This document shows positions 42,459-55,118 of a stretch of DNA of 64,000 bases, in pieces. The notes under the pieces are model-generated. The model saw only the letters and a program-made list of their open reading frames with translations. It was not told where the DNA came from and made no database searches. Where the stretch lies: contig OZ025267.1 of assembly GCA_964019165.1 (NCBI GenBank), positions 12,400,889 through 12,464,888 of the forward strand. Reading direction: 5' to 3'. The stretch comes from Mastigias papua. Its lineage: Eukaryota; Cnidaria; Scyphozoa; Rhizostomeae; Mastigiidae. How positions within the stretch are numbered: position 1 is the first letter of the stretch; every line of letters begins with the position of its first letter. A program made the position numbers and the translations under genes.

Positions 42459-44595
42459 TTGAATGGAAGGACGACGAAGAGTTCAGAGGTAATCTTAGAA
42501 TCTATGTCAAAAAATTTTAAAAGAGCAGACATTCTTGACTTTGTCAAGAAGTTTCCTCAATACAAGTGGAGTCTTCGCACACGTATTGGCCGTTTGCAAT
42601 ATTTCAAAGTGAATTACATAGATTACGAAACAAGTTTTGCTGACGTCCTGGCAGCTGTTAGGGAAGAAATGAATGACCCCAGCTCTGTTTTAGGCTATCG
42701 AGCCCTGCATAAAAAATAAGAGAGGTTCATGGCTTCAAAGTACCTCGGAATCTTGTACATGATATCATGTATGAGGTTCACCCCATCGGATTGAAGAGAT
42801 GTGGCAATGTTGGAAAACAAAAACGACCCCAAAGAAAAGGAAAATTCACATCAAAGGCAAGTATAATACTATAATAGTATTGCTACCTAGTTTGGCCCAA
42901 TTTAAATTTTTACATCATCGTTGACAGTACTTTTCAGATTTGAAATCTTAAGTCATCTTTGATATTTTGCCGAGGACTAATGTTTGCTTTTCGTGTCAAG
43001 GGAGTTAATTGGACCATGTCTATGCATGGACATTATAAACTTTGTGGTTTTCAAAACGCTATATTTCCACTTGGAATATATAGTTAGATGGACACATTCA
43101 GTGGAAAGTTTCATTATTTGAAGTTATGGATGTCAAACAACAATCCAGACGTTGTTGGTCGTTTATACTTGGAACACCTTTGCTCCACAAAAAATGTAAG
43201 CCATTTTAACGGTTACTATTGAATGACATGTTATTTTTTTATCCCCAATGGCAGTTGTCTGATATTTTGTAAACTTCAATGCGTAACAACTTATGAAAAT
43301 ACAAAAATAGATGAACTTATATCTTGAATAAACACCATAACCATGGCTTTTCCAATCCTATCCCTACATCCACATTTTTCACTGACCTAGGAATTGATAA
43401 AAATGTCAATACAGCATACTGAATAGCTACCAGCCTTCCCCCACACAAAAGCACACTGTATAACAAACTTTTAAATTTCATTTAAAAGTGAACAACTGGT
43501 CTTCAAAAGTAAAGAAGTATTCAAAGTAGTCCAAAGATGATAAAAATGCAATTTTAGATTTAGGATAACTCCTTTTAAAACACACTTTTAAACAACTAAA
43601 ATACCATTTATCTCCATTTTGATTGGAGTAAATTTTAATGCATGAAAACTTTCAGCTAACATTATGAGATATATTATTACTTTCTTTTATAGCACTGCCT
43701 TCCAGAATTAGAATGGATCATGGCAATGAAACTGGTGCGATGATAACCATTCATTGCTATCTGCGAAGTCAGTATGGAGGTCTTGATGATCCTACTGAGA
43801 GTGTCACTCATGTATGGTCCATCTACTGAAAACAAGATTGAACCCTTGTGGTGAGAATTGTTGGAAAGAATGGAGAATTATTTCAAAGACCAGCTCAATG
43901 GTCTTGTTGAGGACGGTTTGTATGACAGGAAAAATCAGCATCACAGGCAGTGTCTGGAGAATTATCTGGTTTGCAAGATCTTTGGCGAAAATTATGATGT
44001 ATTTTTGAATTTTATAGTTGAGATGTCATACACATGTAATAAAAGAGCTCTATGTTAGAAGGTGATTCGAAGAAGAAATTCATGTTTACATTGTTTTATG
44101 TTCATTTCTCTTGTAAAGCAAATATATTATCAGCTTAACATTATTTATACAATTTTAAATGACAACGCTCTACCACTGTCTATATTTGTAATCTTGGCAT
44201 TTTGTGATTATTGGCTTATTTCTATTTATAGATCCTTTCTTGCCTTTGTGTATAGTCCAATCATCCAACAGCAGTTGGACATTTTCAAGGACACAGTATG
44301 GAACTCTTACAGAGGTCGCACGCAGAAAGATAAAGGACTTCCGTGTGGAATACCAGAACATATATGTAATTCTCTTGAGAAACATGGGGGAGAAAATTGC
44401 AGTTACTATTTATCTGATGCACAACTATTAGAAGTCAGCAACTTATCTGGAGTCTTCAGAGCAAATGATGACTATCTTCCAACAGAAATCCGAGAGCAAT
44501 GTGAACATCTCATACCTAATAACACTAAAGTCAAACCATGTGATGCAGCTCGAGCATTCATTTTTCTGAGAGAAAATTCAAACAAAATAAATTGA
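42459..44595 (+). pseudogene. Intron-containing integrase-core (rve-like) pseudogene
   Basis: Four exon-like blocks encode an animal integrase-core protein family widespread in marine invertebrates and fish. Block 1 (42459-42856; LGYRALHKK, then VHGFKVPRNLVHDIM) ends at a GC donor. Block 2 (43001-43195; GVNWTMSMHGHYKL, GRLYLEHLC) ends at GTAAGC. Block 3 (from 43693; SRIRMDHGNETG, then YGPSTENKIEPLW) is followed by block 4 (44256-44595; QQQLDIFKDTVWNSYRGR, ending CDAARAFIFLREN) after TGTGTATAG. Breaks: a frameshift in an A6 run at 42712-42717, a TAG at about 43084, a frameshift near 43809 and a TGA at 43852-43854. The first catalytic Asp appears replaced by His (MHGH). It retains introns, so it is a decayed gene copy, not a retrocopy. 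Confidence 0.75.
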
Positions 44596-44681
44596 AACAG
44601 TGCATATTTAATAAAATGAAAAAAACAATGTGACAACAATGTAATTTAACGTAAGCGAAAAAAATTTGCAATAAGTTCGTC

Positions 44682-45281
44682 AATTATTGTGAGGAATATT
44701 GACATGGTTACAAGATTTATCACAGATAAGGTTCTCTAAGAATGTGTCAATTGCTATTGTAGACAGGTTGTTAAAGCAAAATATTATACTATTTTCTGTA
44801 TCTGTTAGATTGGAACAGGCAATTTCAGGGTCTGTCAAAGTAACTCCAACTTTACATAGGAAAAATGGGAATATGTTTCTGCCTTCTTGACAGCTTCACT
44901 TTCCTGAAAATCCATCATTGTTCCATTATTGTTAATATACTTCGTAAACTTCCCTTCTATATAGGTATCAATGGTTACATATTGACCACCAACAACTTTC
45001 CCCAGGTATGATGTAATATATGCAAAAGTATTTCCAAATTCGTCAGGTGCTTCTGTCTATAAAAGCAAGGCAAAATGATTGGCAAAAGCATTAATTTGAA
45101 CTGACTTGCGGGTATGAACTTCCTCGGATTCAAATAGTTTCCTTATATCTGGCAATCTTTCTTCCTTTTGCTTTTTCAAACATATTTGCCTCCCGGAAGA
45201 AGTGAGAGAGGACTGGCATGATATGCATCCCTGAATGTTCCACTTACAAAGGGCTTTTTGACACTGCAAACTGGACTTCAA
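44682..45281 (-). pseudogene. Alpha-kinase (MHCK/eEF2K type) domain relic
   Basis: On the minus strand the text runs KSVQINAFANHFALLL, an in-frame TAG at 45059-45057, then TEAPDEFGNTFAYITSYLGK, VTIDTYIEGKFTKYINNNG and KAETYSHFSYVK. It then shifts frame and continues VTLTDPEIACS to a stop near 44682. IEGKF.KYxNNxG, SHFSY and LTDPxI are the conserved line of atypical alpha-kinases. The DLQG segment, needed for zinc and ATP-site structure, is lost at the frameshift. It is a small dead fragment inside the NIPA-like intron. Confidence 0.65.
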
Positions 45282-45299
45282 CTGAGCAAAGCCATGATT

Positions 45300-48200
45300 T
45301 GGAATCTATGGAAAATTTTTCAAGCTGCATAGTTCAGTTGGGGAATTAGCTTGCCAAGAGCAATCATCTTGCTTAATGAAATAGATTTTGTACACTTGGC
45401 TGCTCACACTTGTGGGTCTGTGACACCTGCAGCACCAGAAGGTATTCCTGTACCATAACTACTTTTAAAATCGCTGTTAGCACTTTCATCTTCAACTGTT
45501 CTTCATCTTCACCGAAGTCATGAGTAATAGACCATCAGGAAATCGCATGGAACACATAGAATCATTACGAGATGGCGCTAACGTCGACGATACAATTCAT
45601 CCGGCACAATAAACGTCAGCAACTACTTTAAGTGTATTTGTAGACTCATCAGTTAAGCAGGAATTGGTGCTTCACCGTCTGCAGTATAAAAACCAGATGT
45701 ATAAGCTCAACCACATCGATTACGTCCGTCACATGCCTATTTACAATATACACGCCTTGGGAATCGTACACGATATCGAACAGAATGATTACAGCAGTGT
45801 GTACACCCGTAAGTCCTTTACTATATGCTGTTTGACCATCATCAAACACAGGTATGGCATAAGATCCATTAATACTTGTTTCTTAACTGACTTTTGATAA
45901 ATCAGTTGACTGGGTTTAAGAACTAATTACGGTTAATAATAATACATGCTACCATTATTGTGCCTAGGAATTCACGGCATCTTTAGTGTTCCATTTAAAG
46001 GACCTATTATCGTACAATTTGGCCAATCATAGAGCCAAATAGACGCATTATTCATCATATCACGTGTACCCGCATCTGGCTATATATTTCGTTTCACCTT
46101 TCGGTCGCTATCCGACGTTTCATACTCTGACGAGTGTCGGACGAAAAAAGCTTTCAGTATGCTAAAGCAATGTTCCCGCTTTTTCGTGCTATAGTATCGT
46201 ACAATCCTTGCTAGGGAGAAAGTAGATGATTGTTATGGAATATTTTTAGAGAGCTTACGATTTCACTACTCAGGAGACTACAGCTAATCAGAGACCTGAG
46301 CAAAACCGCGTTCACGAAGTGATGGCGAAGTAAACCATTTTGAGCTACAATCACCGAGGGGAACGTTGATAACTACTTATAATTGGCGTAAATGGCTGGT
46401 CATGGCTGTAGCTCCATACCATTTTCACCCTAAATTTGGATTCCTTTTAATGGTATAGTTATGAACTAGATCTGAGACATTTTGTGTATTGATGACTATT
46501 ACAAATGCAACTTTTAGGCTTGTTTTTCTCATCATATCAGAAATTCACTCAACATAATGAACAAGCTTATACCCTAAAACAACATACTTTGTAACATCTC
46601 CTTCAAAAAACGATTCGGTCTGAATTTGAGGCTATCGTCATTGAGTGCAAGTTTAATTCTTCAAAATTTCTATCAATAGAAAAGGCAAAGCAAATATTCA
46701 GTAAACACGACAGCTTTTCTTCGATCCCTACATTGTGCTGTTCCTGGCAATCTCAACAATAATCTTCAACACCAATGATCTCTGAAGAAAATGTAGAATA
46801 AGTTATTGTACAAGTAAAGATGCTATGGGAAACTGATAGAGCAGCCAGAAAATGTGCAAAGATGCTATATCTAGTCTTCAAAAACGATGATATATTACTA
46901 TTACATACCTACGTTATAGGTGCGTAGTGCTGGAAACATGGGATGGAGCCAATGTGTGTAGTCAACTCACTTACCGCTACGTACGTTGGAAGGTAGTTCC
47001 CCTTCGCAAATGCGCATTTACCTCTTACGTAGCCATAGTCTCCTGCATTGTGAAATCGTAAGTTCTCTATTGTATTGCAAGGAACAGCTGAAGTAGTCAG
47101 AAGAACATAAATATAACTTTGCATAAAAAGGTAGTATTTTGCAAGAACACTGTATCATGGTCCTCATAACCTACACAACTTTACCTAGAAAACGGAAGGG
47201 GTAAAGGAGAGAGAGAGCCTGCCATGTGACAAGCAAACACGAGACAAAAAGGAGAAAAGACAGAAACTCTGTGTTAATTGTGGACTGATGTTCCGTTGTT
47301 ATTATTGTTCTGCTGTTATGACCTACTGGAAGTTGTAATTATATATCTAGATATTGTTCAGGAATATCGATTTGAAACAGAGTCCAAAAGCCAGTACTTC
47401 CTTCTGTGCAAATCGTAAAATCGGCCTTACGCACAAATGTTTGCTTTAAATATACAACACGCAATCTCAGGCCTGAGTTATATGATATCGGATTCATTTT
47501 CACTGCGGATTAGCTCCACACTGACTGGGTCATAGTGGCTCCATTTTCATTCGAGCTACAAGACACAGGATTGCTCCGATCTGCGGAGCCAAAACTGCTT
47601 TGTTTTATGTTACTGTGAGGCCATTTTTGAGTTTCTCTTTCAAATAGCAATCTTCACATTTTCCTCCTGTTTCCAATATCCATCTGTGGGCCTTTTTGTA
47701 TGCATTTGTCTTCCTATTTTTGAGCACCAGATATTATATGGTTAATAATTCTTTGCTTTCTTCTCATTTAATGTGACAAAGAAAGATAAAGAAGCAGAAA
47801 TTTAGCTGCATAACTGAAGTCAACCATACTTCTGTGTTGAGAAGTGTCTTTAAAAAACAGTCAGTCTATAATCAATTTTACATTCATTCTCGAGAGTATA
47901 GACTGAGTATAGGGAAGAGAAAAGTATGGCGCCAGCTTCAAAATTGCCATATGGCAAAAGGGAGGCTATGGAGTGAGAACACATTGGATTCATGCAGTTA
48001 CAAAACACCATGGTGTGGAGCGGAGTGACTCCACCTCACCTTCAAAGCGGAGTGACTTCACTCCACGAAAGCAGGTCAGTACCGGACCGGATTATTCTGG
48101 TGTCTTGTAACTGCACCCCCCATCCGATATGAAAAGTAATCCGGTGTGATATGAATCTGGTATCGTGTAACTGGGGCATCACGGAGCAATAAACATATGT

Positions 48201-48385
48201 TTCGTTTTATGTTCATCGACAGTGGAGTATCTGTCTGAGAAATTCTACAACTAATGCTAACAACATACATAATGTTCCCCGGATGTGACACAATGATATG
48301 TATAGAGTCCAAAAGTCATTCAGAGTACACAAGAATCAATTGAAGATATAACTAACTTTGAGCAGAGATAGAAAGATCTAATTAC
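45300..48385. other. Intron sequence without a recognised gene
   Basis: No domain-bearing ORF was seen. A short GGAGCGGAGTGACTCCAC-type repeated word occurs at about 48016-48065. Confidence 0.45.
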
Positions 48386-48546
48386 CTGCGTCCCTCAACT
48401 TGACAGACAAACCTTCCATAGTAGATACTTTCTCCTCTTGGGGTGCATGAATAATGAGCACTGTAGACCCAATTATGCATAAGAAACAGCCAATTTTTCC
48501 ATACAGGTTCAGTTTTTCATTTAAAAGGTATGATGCCAGTACAGCA
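48386..48546 (-). CDS. NIPA-family magnesium transporter, internal exon
   Basis: A 161 bp exon between an acceptor (CTATCTTCTCTCAG, minus strand) and a donor (GCAG|GTAATTA). It encodes [20 protein letters not shown], then [16 protein letters not shown] text (here [12 protein letters not shown]) and a QEEK...KLRDA loop. These are transmembrane segments 3-4 and the conserved HAP(Q/K)EE motif of NIPA proteins. The donor leaves one base of a Gly codon, which the last exon at 36730 completes. The acceptor takes one base, so the upstream exon must end in phase 2. No upstream exon was found in the rest of the window. Confidence 0.9.
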
Positions 48547-51500
48547 CTGAGAGAAGATAGGAATACATTCATATTATTAGAACCAATGAGAAAATCTGAA
48601 TGGCAGCGGCCTATAACTATAGAAAGCTAGTGACCCAGAATAATGATGAACGCAGTACAATTGTATGAGAATTACTCAAGCAGAAAAATGCTCATAATGA
48701 ATTTACAATACAAAATAAAGCAAACGTGCCACAAGGAGTATGGAACTACATAGCAACCCTGTGGCATTTAACAATTAACTTAACTTGAAGTTAGTTTTAA
48801 AATTGGTGTCAGGCGAAAAAAAGTAATGAATTTCATAAGTTTGGTTATAGATGAGTAATGTATAGCCTTTGGCCGGTTTCTGGGCCTCACCTGACTCCCA
48901 GTTTGAAATACTTCAGTCACAAACATATAAAAGAAACAAAAACAAACATCTAGTAACAAAAAATTACACAAGATGGGAGGGATTCATTGTTTGTGAAGAG
49001 GAGTGGAGCGATTTATCAAAAGGGTTGTGATGCTCGGATGTACGTCAGGGTCGTCTTAATAATTTGTGAATTTGAATAAATTGATGCTCTTTCATCTCCA
49101 CACAGAACAACTTTAAGCAACATTTAATTTGATAGGTGTTGTAGGCCTTTTCTAAGCAATATTGCATTGACATTGATGAGAACATGTCTTCGTAAATAAT
49201 ACAAATGACAGGACAGCCTAAAATGCTCCGTATCCTCGATGCCATCATTTAATAAGCACATCGGATCTATGGTAACCTTAAAATTATGCCTATACTTATG
49301 AAACGTAAGCTACACCTATGACAACTACACATAGCTGAGTGTAAGTACTTCCTACAAAGATGAGAGCCAATACTGTTATAGGTACCCATCTAATGTAATT
49401 TAGAATAGGATAAAGATTTATAAGCTTTGTGCATATGAGTATTTTAGAAAAAACCAAGTGTAAATGCCGTACGCTATGAGAGACTCACAAGCAAAGTGGA
49501 CAAACCTTGATTGGCTGTTAGCGCAATCCCTAATTGGGGAATCTTCTGCCTTATTGACCAATCAGAAGGCCAGAATCTTCAGTTTTACTACACCTCCTTC
49601 ATAAAAACCCGGTGTAAAATCTGTTAAGACTTACCCAAAATCTTTTTCGATAACTATTATCACAAGATATTTCTCCAAAAATCTACCGCGAACTTTTGTG
49701 AGATCACTCCCTGTTCAAGAAATATCACACTTTGTTCACGAAGCAACGTTTACGTGCCTTCCAGTCGATATTTATTGATATGTTAATCCATACAATTCGT
49801 CTTCATGAATAAACTGTAAGTTAGATAGTATCAATCTACTGTGTATTTGTTTTCTCAACTCTAAATAACGTTGGTAAATGGCGACAGCAGGTGAATTTGG
49901 ATTGAAAAGTGGCGGGAAAATGTCACGTGGATAATGCCAGGAAACCTTCCTTCCTTCCATTCATCCAAAAATATCTTCAAATCACTTACATAGGCCTAAC
50001 AGATGGTATCGTATCCTATAATCATACATCATACAAATCATTCAGATAAATGTAGCGTGTACTGTCTTAATCAGCATTGTAGAAAGACATCTTCAACATT
50101 GCCACTTGACTTTTGCAGGCTGATATTGGGAGTTTTCGCTAGTGTAGAAAGATACCATGCTCGTATTCTAGGTTCCTATGCTTATTCTAAGCAACGCAAA
50201 ATGCCATTTTCTACCAGACGCTGGTAACGAAAGTTTCGATTATTTATGTAGGCTACTTTCATTCATACTTTACAAGCTCGCTGTCTACCTCCACCACATT
50301 GATAAGAATGGCATTAAATAAATGCTAATATTCATATATAACTGTTAAGATCATTTTTTCATAATAATCAACCCCATCCTAAGGGATTAATACTTAATTA
50401 TAAAGCTCAACTCATATTTTCAGTAATAGCTACAAAGGAACCCAAACCTCTGAATTAAAGTCAAGGATAGAAGGGGGACTCTCCAGTTCCTTTAAGTTCC
50501 CAAGAAATTATATCTGACTGAGAAGACTTATTTGGAGAACTCTAAGATTTGCTAAGTTACTAGGTAAGTGCAAAACCATCTATTAGTGCCTAGATAGCCT
50601 ACAATTATCTACTAGATATATTTGGACGTTCTGTTCAAAACTTTGACACTGATGTCTCCTCCTGTACTTATCACTTCCCCCTCCTACATAGTAATTTTTT
50701 GCCGTAGGCTTCTCTTCGTAATAAGCATAAAATTCCTTTTCGATAACAACACTGATCTGTCAGTTAAGAGATTTGGAGGGGGTGTGGAAGAATTAGTGGA
50801 AGTCCAGTGATTTATGCTAGAGTATATTTTATGTCATTGCCATTTTGAGCGTTCATCAAAACTCACTTGACCATTTTAAGAATTTCCAGAATCTCTTTAT
50901 ATCTCATGAGATGATACTTATAGAAGTTGCCTACTTACTCTGAATCAAAGGTAGAGATACTTTTGTTAGAAATAATGGTGTACCCCTAAGTTTGAATATA
51001 GTTCGCATTGATCTTGAGTTTCAAATCCCCCCATTGGCCTTACAAGGTCAGAACGTGTTGTTTTTGAAGATCTTGATGTGCAGAGCATGTCACTTGTTGT
51101 CTTTCGTGGTTCTAGGACCACCTCTGGGTAGTGCTACTACTTTTGAGTGCTTTCGTTTTCCCTCATGATTGAATGCATTGATTCTGAAAACGTATTGAAG
51201 GTAGTGTAGGCACATGTAAGTGTTGTCTTCAAGGCTGTAAACTTGCAAATTGCACAGATTAGTTTCGTTAAGTTAGAGTATTAGAATATTATCTCTGAGA
51301 AATGGGCATGGCTGTAGAACATCAAGGCCCCTTACTGAGCAAATTCCCTAGTTAAAAATGTTAGAAATCATTACTACATTGAAGTAGTAAGTAAATGTAA
51401 ACCAGTTCCATTTCCTTTATATATCATAATGGAAGTACTTTGATTGCATCTGCTCTATTTCTCTAGCAAATTGTGTGTGATGCTTGTTATGTCCTTGAGA

Positions 51501-51737
51501 TGAAATCTTGACTGGTGTTTACTAACCTTAGAAAGGAAATGCTAGCCATTTACGTTGGCCTTTATGAAGAAACCATGTCTGCTACCGGTTGTCCATTGAT
51601 TCTAGTGCTAACAATGGCATCATATGTGCAGATTATGAAACGACTGTAATGTTTTTAGTGTTACTAGAGCTCAGGCCTACTGCATGGCTCAAGAAAGATT
51701 CTGCTAAATAAGATCCATCAATTCCTTCAAACCCAGC
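48547..51737. other. Probable upstream intron of the NIPA-like gene, no gene recognised
   Basis: I searched the minus strand for the N-terminal NIPA segments and did not find them. Either the earlier exons lie beyond the window or the gene copy is incomplete. The last few hundred bases are probably the 5' UTR of the LINE starting at 51738. Confidence 0.4.
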
Positions 51738-54700
51738 ATGAAGTGGTTCTTAGGTTGTAGTTTGGGTTTGGGAATGATGGCGGTTGTCAGGAGGGTGATG
51801 CTAGTTCTTTTGCTATTTTCAATAAGCTTGCGTATCAAAAAGTGTTCAGTCATTGATTCAGACTCAATATTGGGTAAAGAAGCTGATGAATGCAAAGCTG
51901 GTGAAACATTACTTTGGTCAAGCCTATGGCAAGTGAGGGCTCGAGAACCACTGTTACCTGCACGCGCTATGAAGCAAGGGTTCTTTGTTATCTTTATACT
52001 GTTATGTGGTGATGTAGAACTAAATCCCGGTCCTGGATGTGGCAACGAGGGTACACGAAAACTAAACTCCCTGTTAATGAACAGAGGAATTAAAATTTTC
52101 CACCAAAACGCGAGAGGACTCCTAGGAAACATTGTGCACGTTGCAGTCCTACTTCAGAGTTTTCCTGGCATGGATATCCTAACGCTTAGTGAAACACACC
52201 TCGAAGAGAAAAATGATCTGGCAGAGGCCGCGTGTAGTATGCCGGGGTATTCTTCTGTAAGCCGTCCAAGGAAATCTGGCAAAGGTGGGGGAGTTACTGC
52301 ATTTATAAAGGATGGTATAATCTGGAATCGAAGGCAAGATTTAAAAACTGATAGCATTGAAGCAATCTGGATTGAGATTAGGCCTAAACACTCGAGGACT
52401 TTCCTCGTGGGAGTTATGTATCGTCCTCCTGTTGGTTCTAAGCACCTTAGCAAAGACTCTGACAACCAGCTACATAGCATGCTTTCTACAATCTCAGAAA
52501 GCTCTCAAGAGACTATCCTGCTAGGTGACTTAAATGCAAATTTCTTAAAGCAAGAAGACAAGGACAAAGAACTGAAAGCTGTCTTGAGAGTTTTTGGTTT
52601 GAAACAATTGATTACAAAACCTACTAGAATAACAGGATCCTGCGAGTCCCTTTTGGACGTCATTCTGACAAGTTGCCCTGAAAGCGTGGCCCGAACTGAA
52701 GTTATTGCCACAAGCATCGGGGACCATGAAATGGTCGGCTGTATAAGAAAATTAAATTGCTAAAGTTTTAAGCCGCGGAAAATTATATGTCGCAATTATA
52801 AGAACTATCGTCCTGATGATATGAATAAAGACTTAGAATCCTTAGATTGGAGCCCTTTGTATAAGTGTAGAAATGTAAATGAGGCCTGGGCCCAAATTAA
52901 AGAAGCGCTGACCACAGTTTTTGAGCACCATGCCCCTAAGATATGCAAGCATGTAAAAGGAAAACCTGCTCCATGGTTGAACCCTGCAGTAAAGAAACTT
53001 ATGAACGAAAGGGACAAGCTTCTCCGCAAATGTAGAAAAACGAAGACAGAAATGGACATCTCTCAATATAAGCAAAAACGAAATGAAGTCAACATTGCAC
53101 TTAGAAAAGCAAAATCAACCTACTCCAAAAATCTATTGATTGAAAGCAGTAACAACCCAAATAAGTTTTGGAAGGCCATAAAATCGATATATCCATCTAA
53201 GGCAAACATGGGAACATCAGTGCATTCTTTTGACTTGCAAGATGGAAACACGAATGAGCCAAGGAGAGTGGCAGACGGATTCTGTAATTTTTTCGCATCC
53301 ATTGATACAACGTTACGTAAAACGACCACACCATTGTACAATTTTGTTTGGATGCCTCCCACACCAATACCCAATAGAACTAAATGCAAATTCAAATTTC
53401 GTCCCGTGTCAAAACTTGAAGTTGAGCAAGATTTAAAGTCTATTAAACTTGGCAAGTCAACTGGTACTGACAATCTGCCCCCCGGTTTGCTTAAGGATGC
53501 TGCATGCAGAATATCTGCTCCCCTGACCTATCTCATTAATCTCTCCTTGCAGACAGGGAGATTTCCAACAGATTGGAAACAAGCAAAGATTGTGCCAATT
53601 CATAAATCTGGCTCCCTTAGCAGCTTCGACAACTTCAGGCCTATTTCAATTCTACCGGTTTTGTCAAAAATTATCGAAAAGGCAGTACACCGTCAAGTCA
53701 TCGCATTCCTTGAAGATAAAAAATTAATATCACAATCTCAATTTGGATTTAGACATAAACTCTCTACAGAGCTAGCAGCAACCCTCTTGCTTGACAATAT
53801 TCGGCAATATGTAGATGAAGGAAATCTAGTTGGTGCCACTTTCATAGACTTGAGCAAGGCGTTCGATACCATCAGTCATTCTAACCTGCTTAAGAAATTG
53901 CCCCAGTATGGAATATGTGATAAGGAACTTAGATGGTTTACGGACTATCTATTTCATAGGTCAATTGTGGTTAGCTATGGTAACTGTCCGTCTTCCAAGC
54001 GAGAAATCCTAACCGGAGTTCCCTAAGGTTCGATTTTAGGTCCGCTACTTTTCATTCTTTTCTTTAATGACTAAACTGATGTGGTCGACACTGCAAAAAT
54101 TGTGATCTATGCTGATGATACAGTGATTTACGTAGCTGATAAAGATGTCAAGAATATAAATTCCAAGCTCACAGAAGAAATGGATGCTATTGCCAAGTGG
54201 TTTGACAGAAACGCGCAGATAATAAATTTGAAAAAGGGAAAAACTGAGTCACTGCTATTTGGAACATCACAAAGGATTGCCAAGCAAAATAATGAACTCA
54301 ATGTTATGTACAGAGGTGTTAAGATCTTAAATACAAGTCATTACAAATATCTGGGTATTGAAGTTGACAGCACATTGAATCTCAATTGTCATTTCGAGAA
54401 ATGTTACAAACGTGCCTCGAGCAGGCTAAGGCTTCTTGGAAAGCTAAGACCTCATCTTGATTTGGCTGCTGCGAAGGCAATCTATCACACAATGATCCTG
54501 CCTACCTTCACGTTTTCAGGGATACTACTACTGAAACTAACAGAAACTCAGGTAAGGCGACTGTCATCCTTTCACGATCGCTCAAGGCGAATAGTACTCG
54601 GAGACTCCGGTAGCTGCGACGAAATTCAATCAGTGGTGAATGCAAGTAAAATTCGTGCGTGCAAACTTGTACGCAAGTGCATTGACAAAGACATTTGCGA

Positions 54701-54911
54701 GGCATTTCAAGGGTACTTTAACATTAATGACCACAGTGTGCATACAAGAAACCATCAATCTTTGTTGAAGATTCCAAAAATCAAAACTGAATTTGCGCGA
54801 AAATCTTTCCGTTTCATGGGAGCGACTATCTACAATGATCTTCTTATTCAAGTGCGAAGGACTGAATCATTCATTGCTTATGAACGGAGCCTTAAGCAAC
54901 ATTTTGCTTGA
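51738..54911 (+). pseudogene. APE-type LINE with N-terminal 2A motif, AP-endonuclease and reverse transcriptase; three stop codons
   Basis: One continuous frame of 1,058 codons interrupted only by TAA at 52761, 54024 and 54075. The N-terminus has two hydrophobic stretches (about residues 17-32 and 81-90) and then the 2A motif GDVELNPGP (91-99). The AP-endonuclease follows: HQNARGLLG, LSETHLEE, VGVMYRPPVG, LLGDLNANF and GDHEMV. The reverse transcriptase has KSTGTDNLPPGLLK, FRPISILPVLSKI, FGFRHKLSTE, FIDLSKAFDTISH, GVP-stop-GS and YADDTVIY (near 54105). It belongs to the CR1/jockey side of LINEs by wording. The stop at 54024 replaces the Gln of the GVPQG box. With no frameshifts the copy is young but dead. 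Confidence 0.9.
52011..52034 (+). promoter_or_regulatory. 2A ribosome-skipping motif (DVELNPGP)
   Basis: It encodes D92-V-E-L-N-P-G-P99, an exact match to DxExNPG-P. Translation would skip the bond between G98 and P99, releasing a 98-residue leader from the endonuclease-reverse transcriptase protein. The hydrophobic run just before it could act as a signal-like leader; 2A motifs near the N-terminus are known in some LINEs of sea urchins and other invertebrates. Confidence 0.85.
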
Positions 54912-55060
54912 ACTCCAATTAACTTTAGCTATACACAAACTTTTTATTTAAAAGAAATTTTAACTTTTTGCTATCTAGTTTTTATCTGGTTTTTCATTAG
55001 ACAGGACACACATTGATAACAGCTCTTAAGTTGAAGTGTTTCAATCCTGTATAAAGATTT
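54912..55060 (+). other. 3' UTR of the 2A LINE
   Basis: AT-rich, ending GTATAAAGATTT before the (ATT)n tail at 55061. No coding content. Confidence 0.6.
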
Positions 55061-55072
55061 GTATTATTATTA
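55061..55072. repeat. (ATT)4 at the junction of the 2A LINE and R4/Dong-like copy 3
   Basis: Both the LINE (plus strand) and copy 3 (minus strand) end here, so their 3' ends face each other across the ATT tract. Confidence 0.85.
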
Positions 55073-55118
55073 TGTGTTACAAAGAAAAATTTCTAAACTT
55101 CAGTACATTGAATTGCCG

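Larger units (their letters stand above)
36731..48385 (-). other. 11.7 kb intron of the NIPA-like gene
   Basis: It is bounded by a GT donor (GTAATTA, minus strand, 48385) and an AG acceptor at 36732-36731. Joining the flanking exons restores a Gly codon in a continuous reading frame. The intron contains a decayed Gypsy element, an integrase-like pseudogene and an alpha-kinase relic. Confidence 0.8.

Noticed and set aside
27338..48820. Recurring word CAGGCGAAA at about 27340, 40187, 40677 and 48810
   Set aside because: Only 9 bases are shared and the flanks differ, so it could be chance or fragments of an unknown MITE. Not enough to call.
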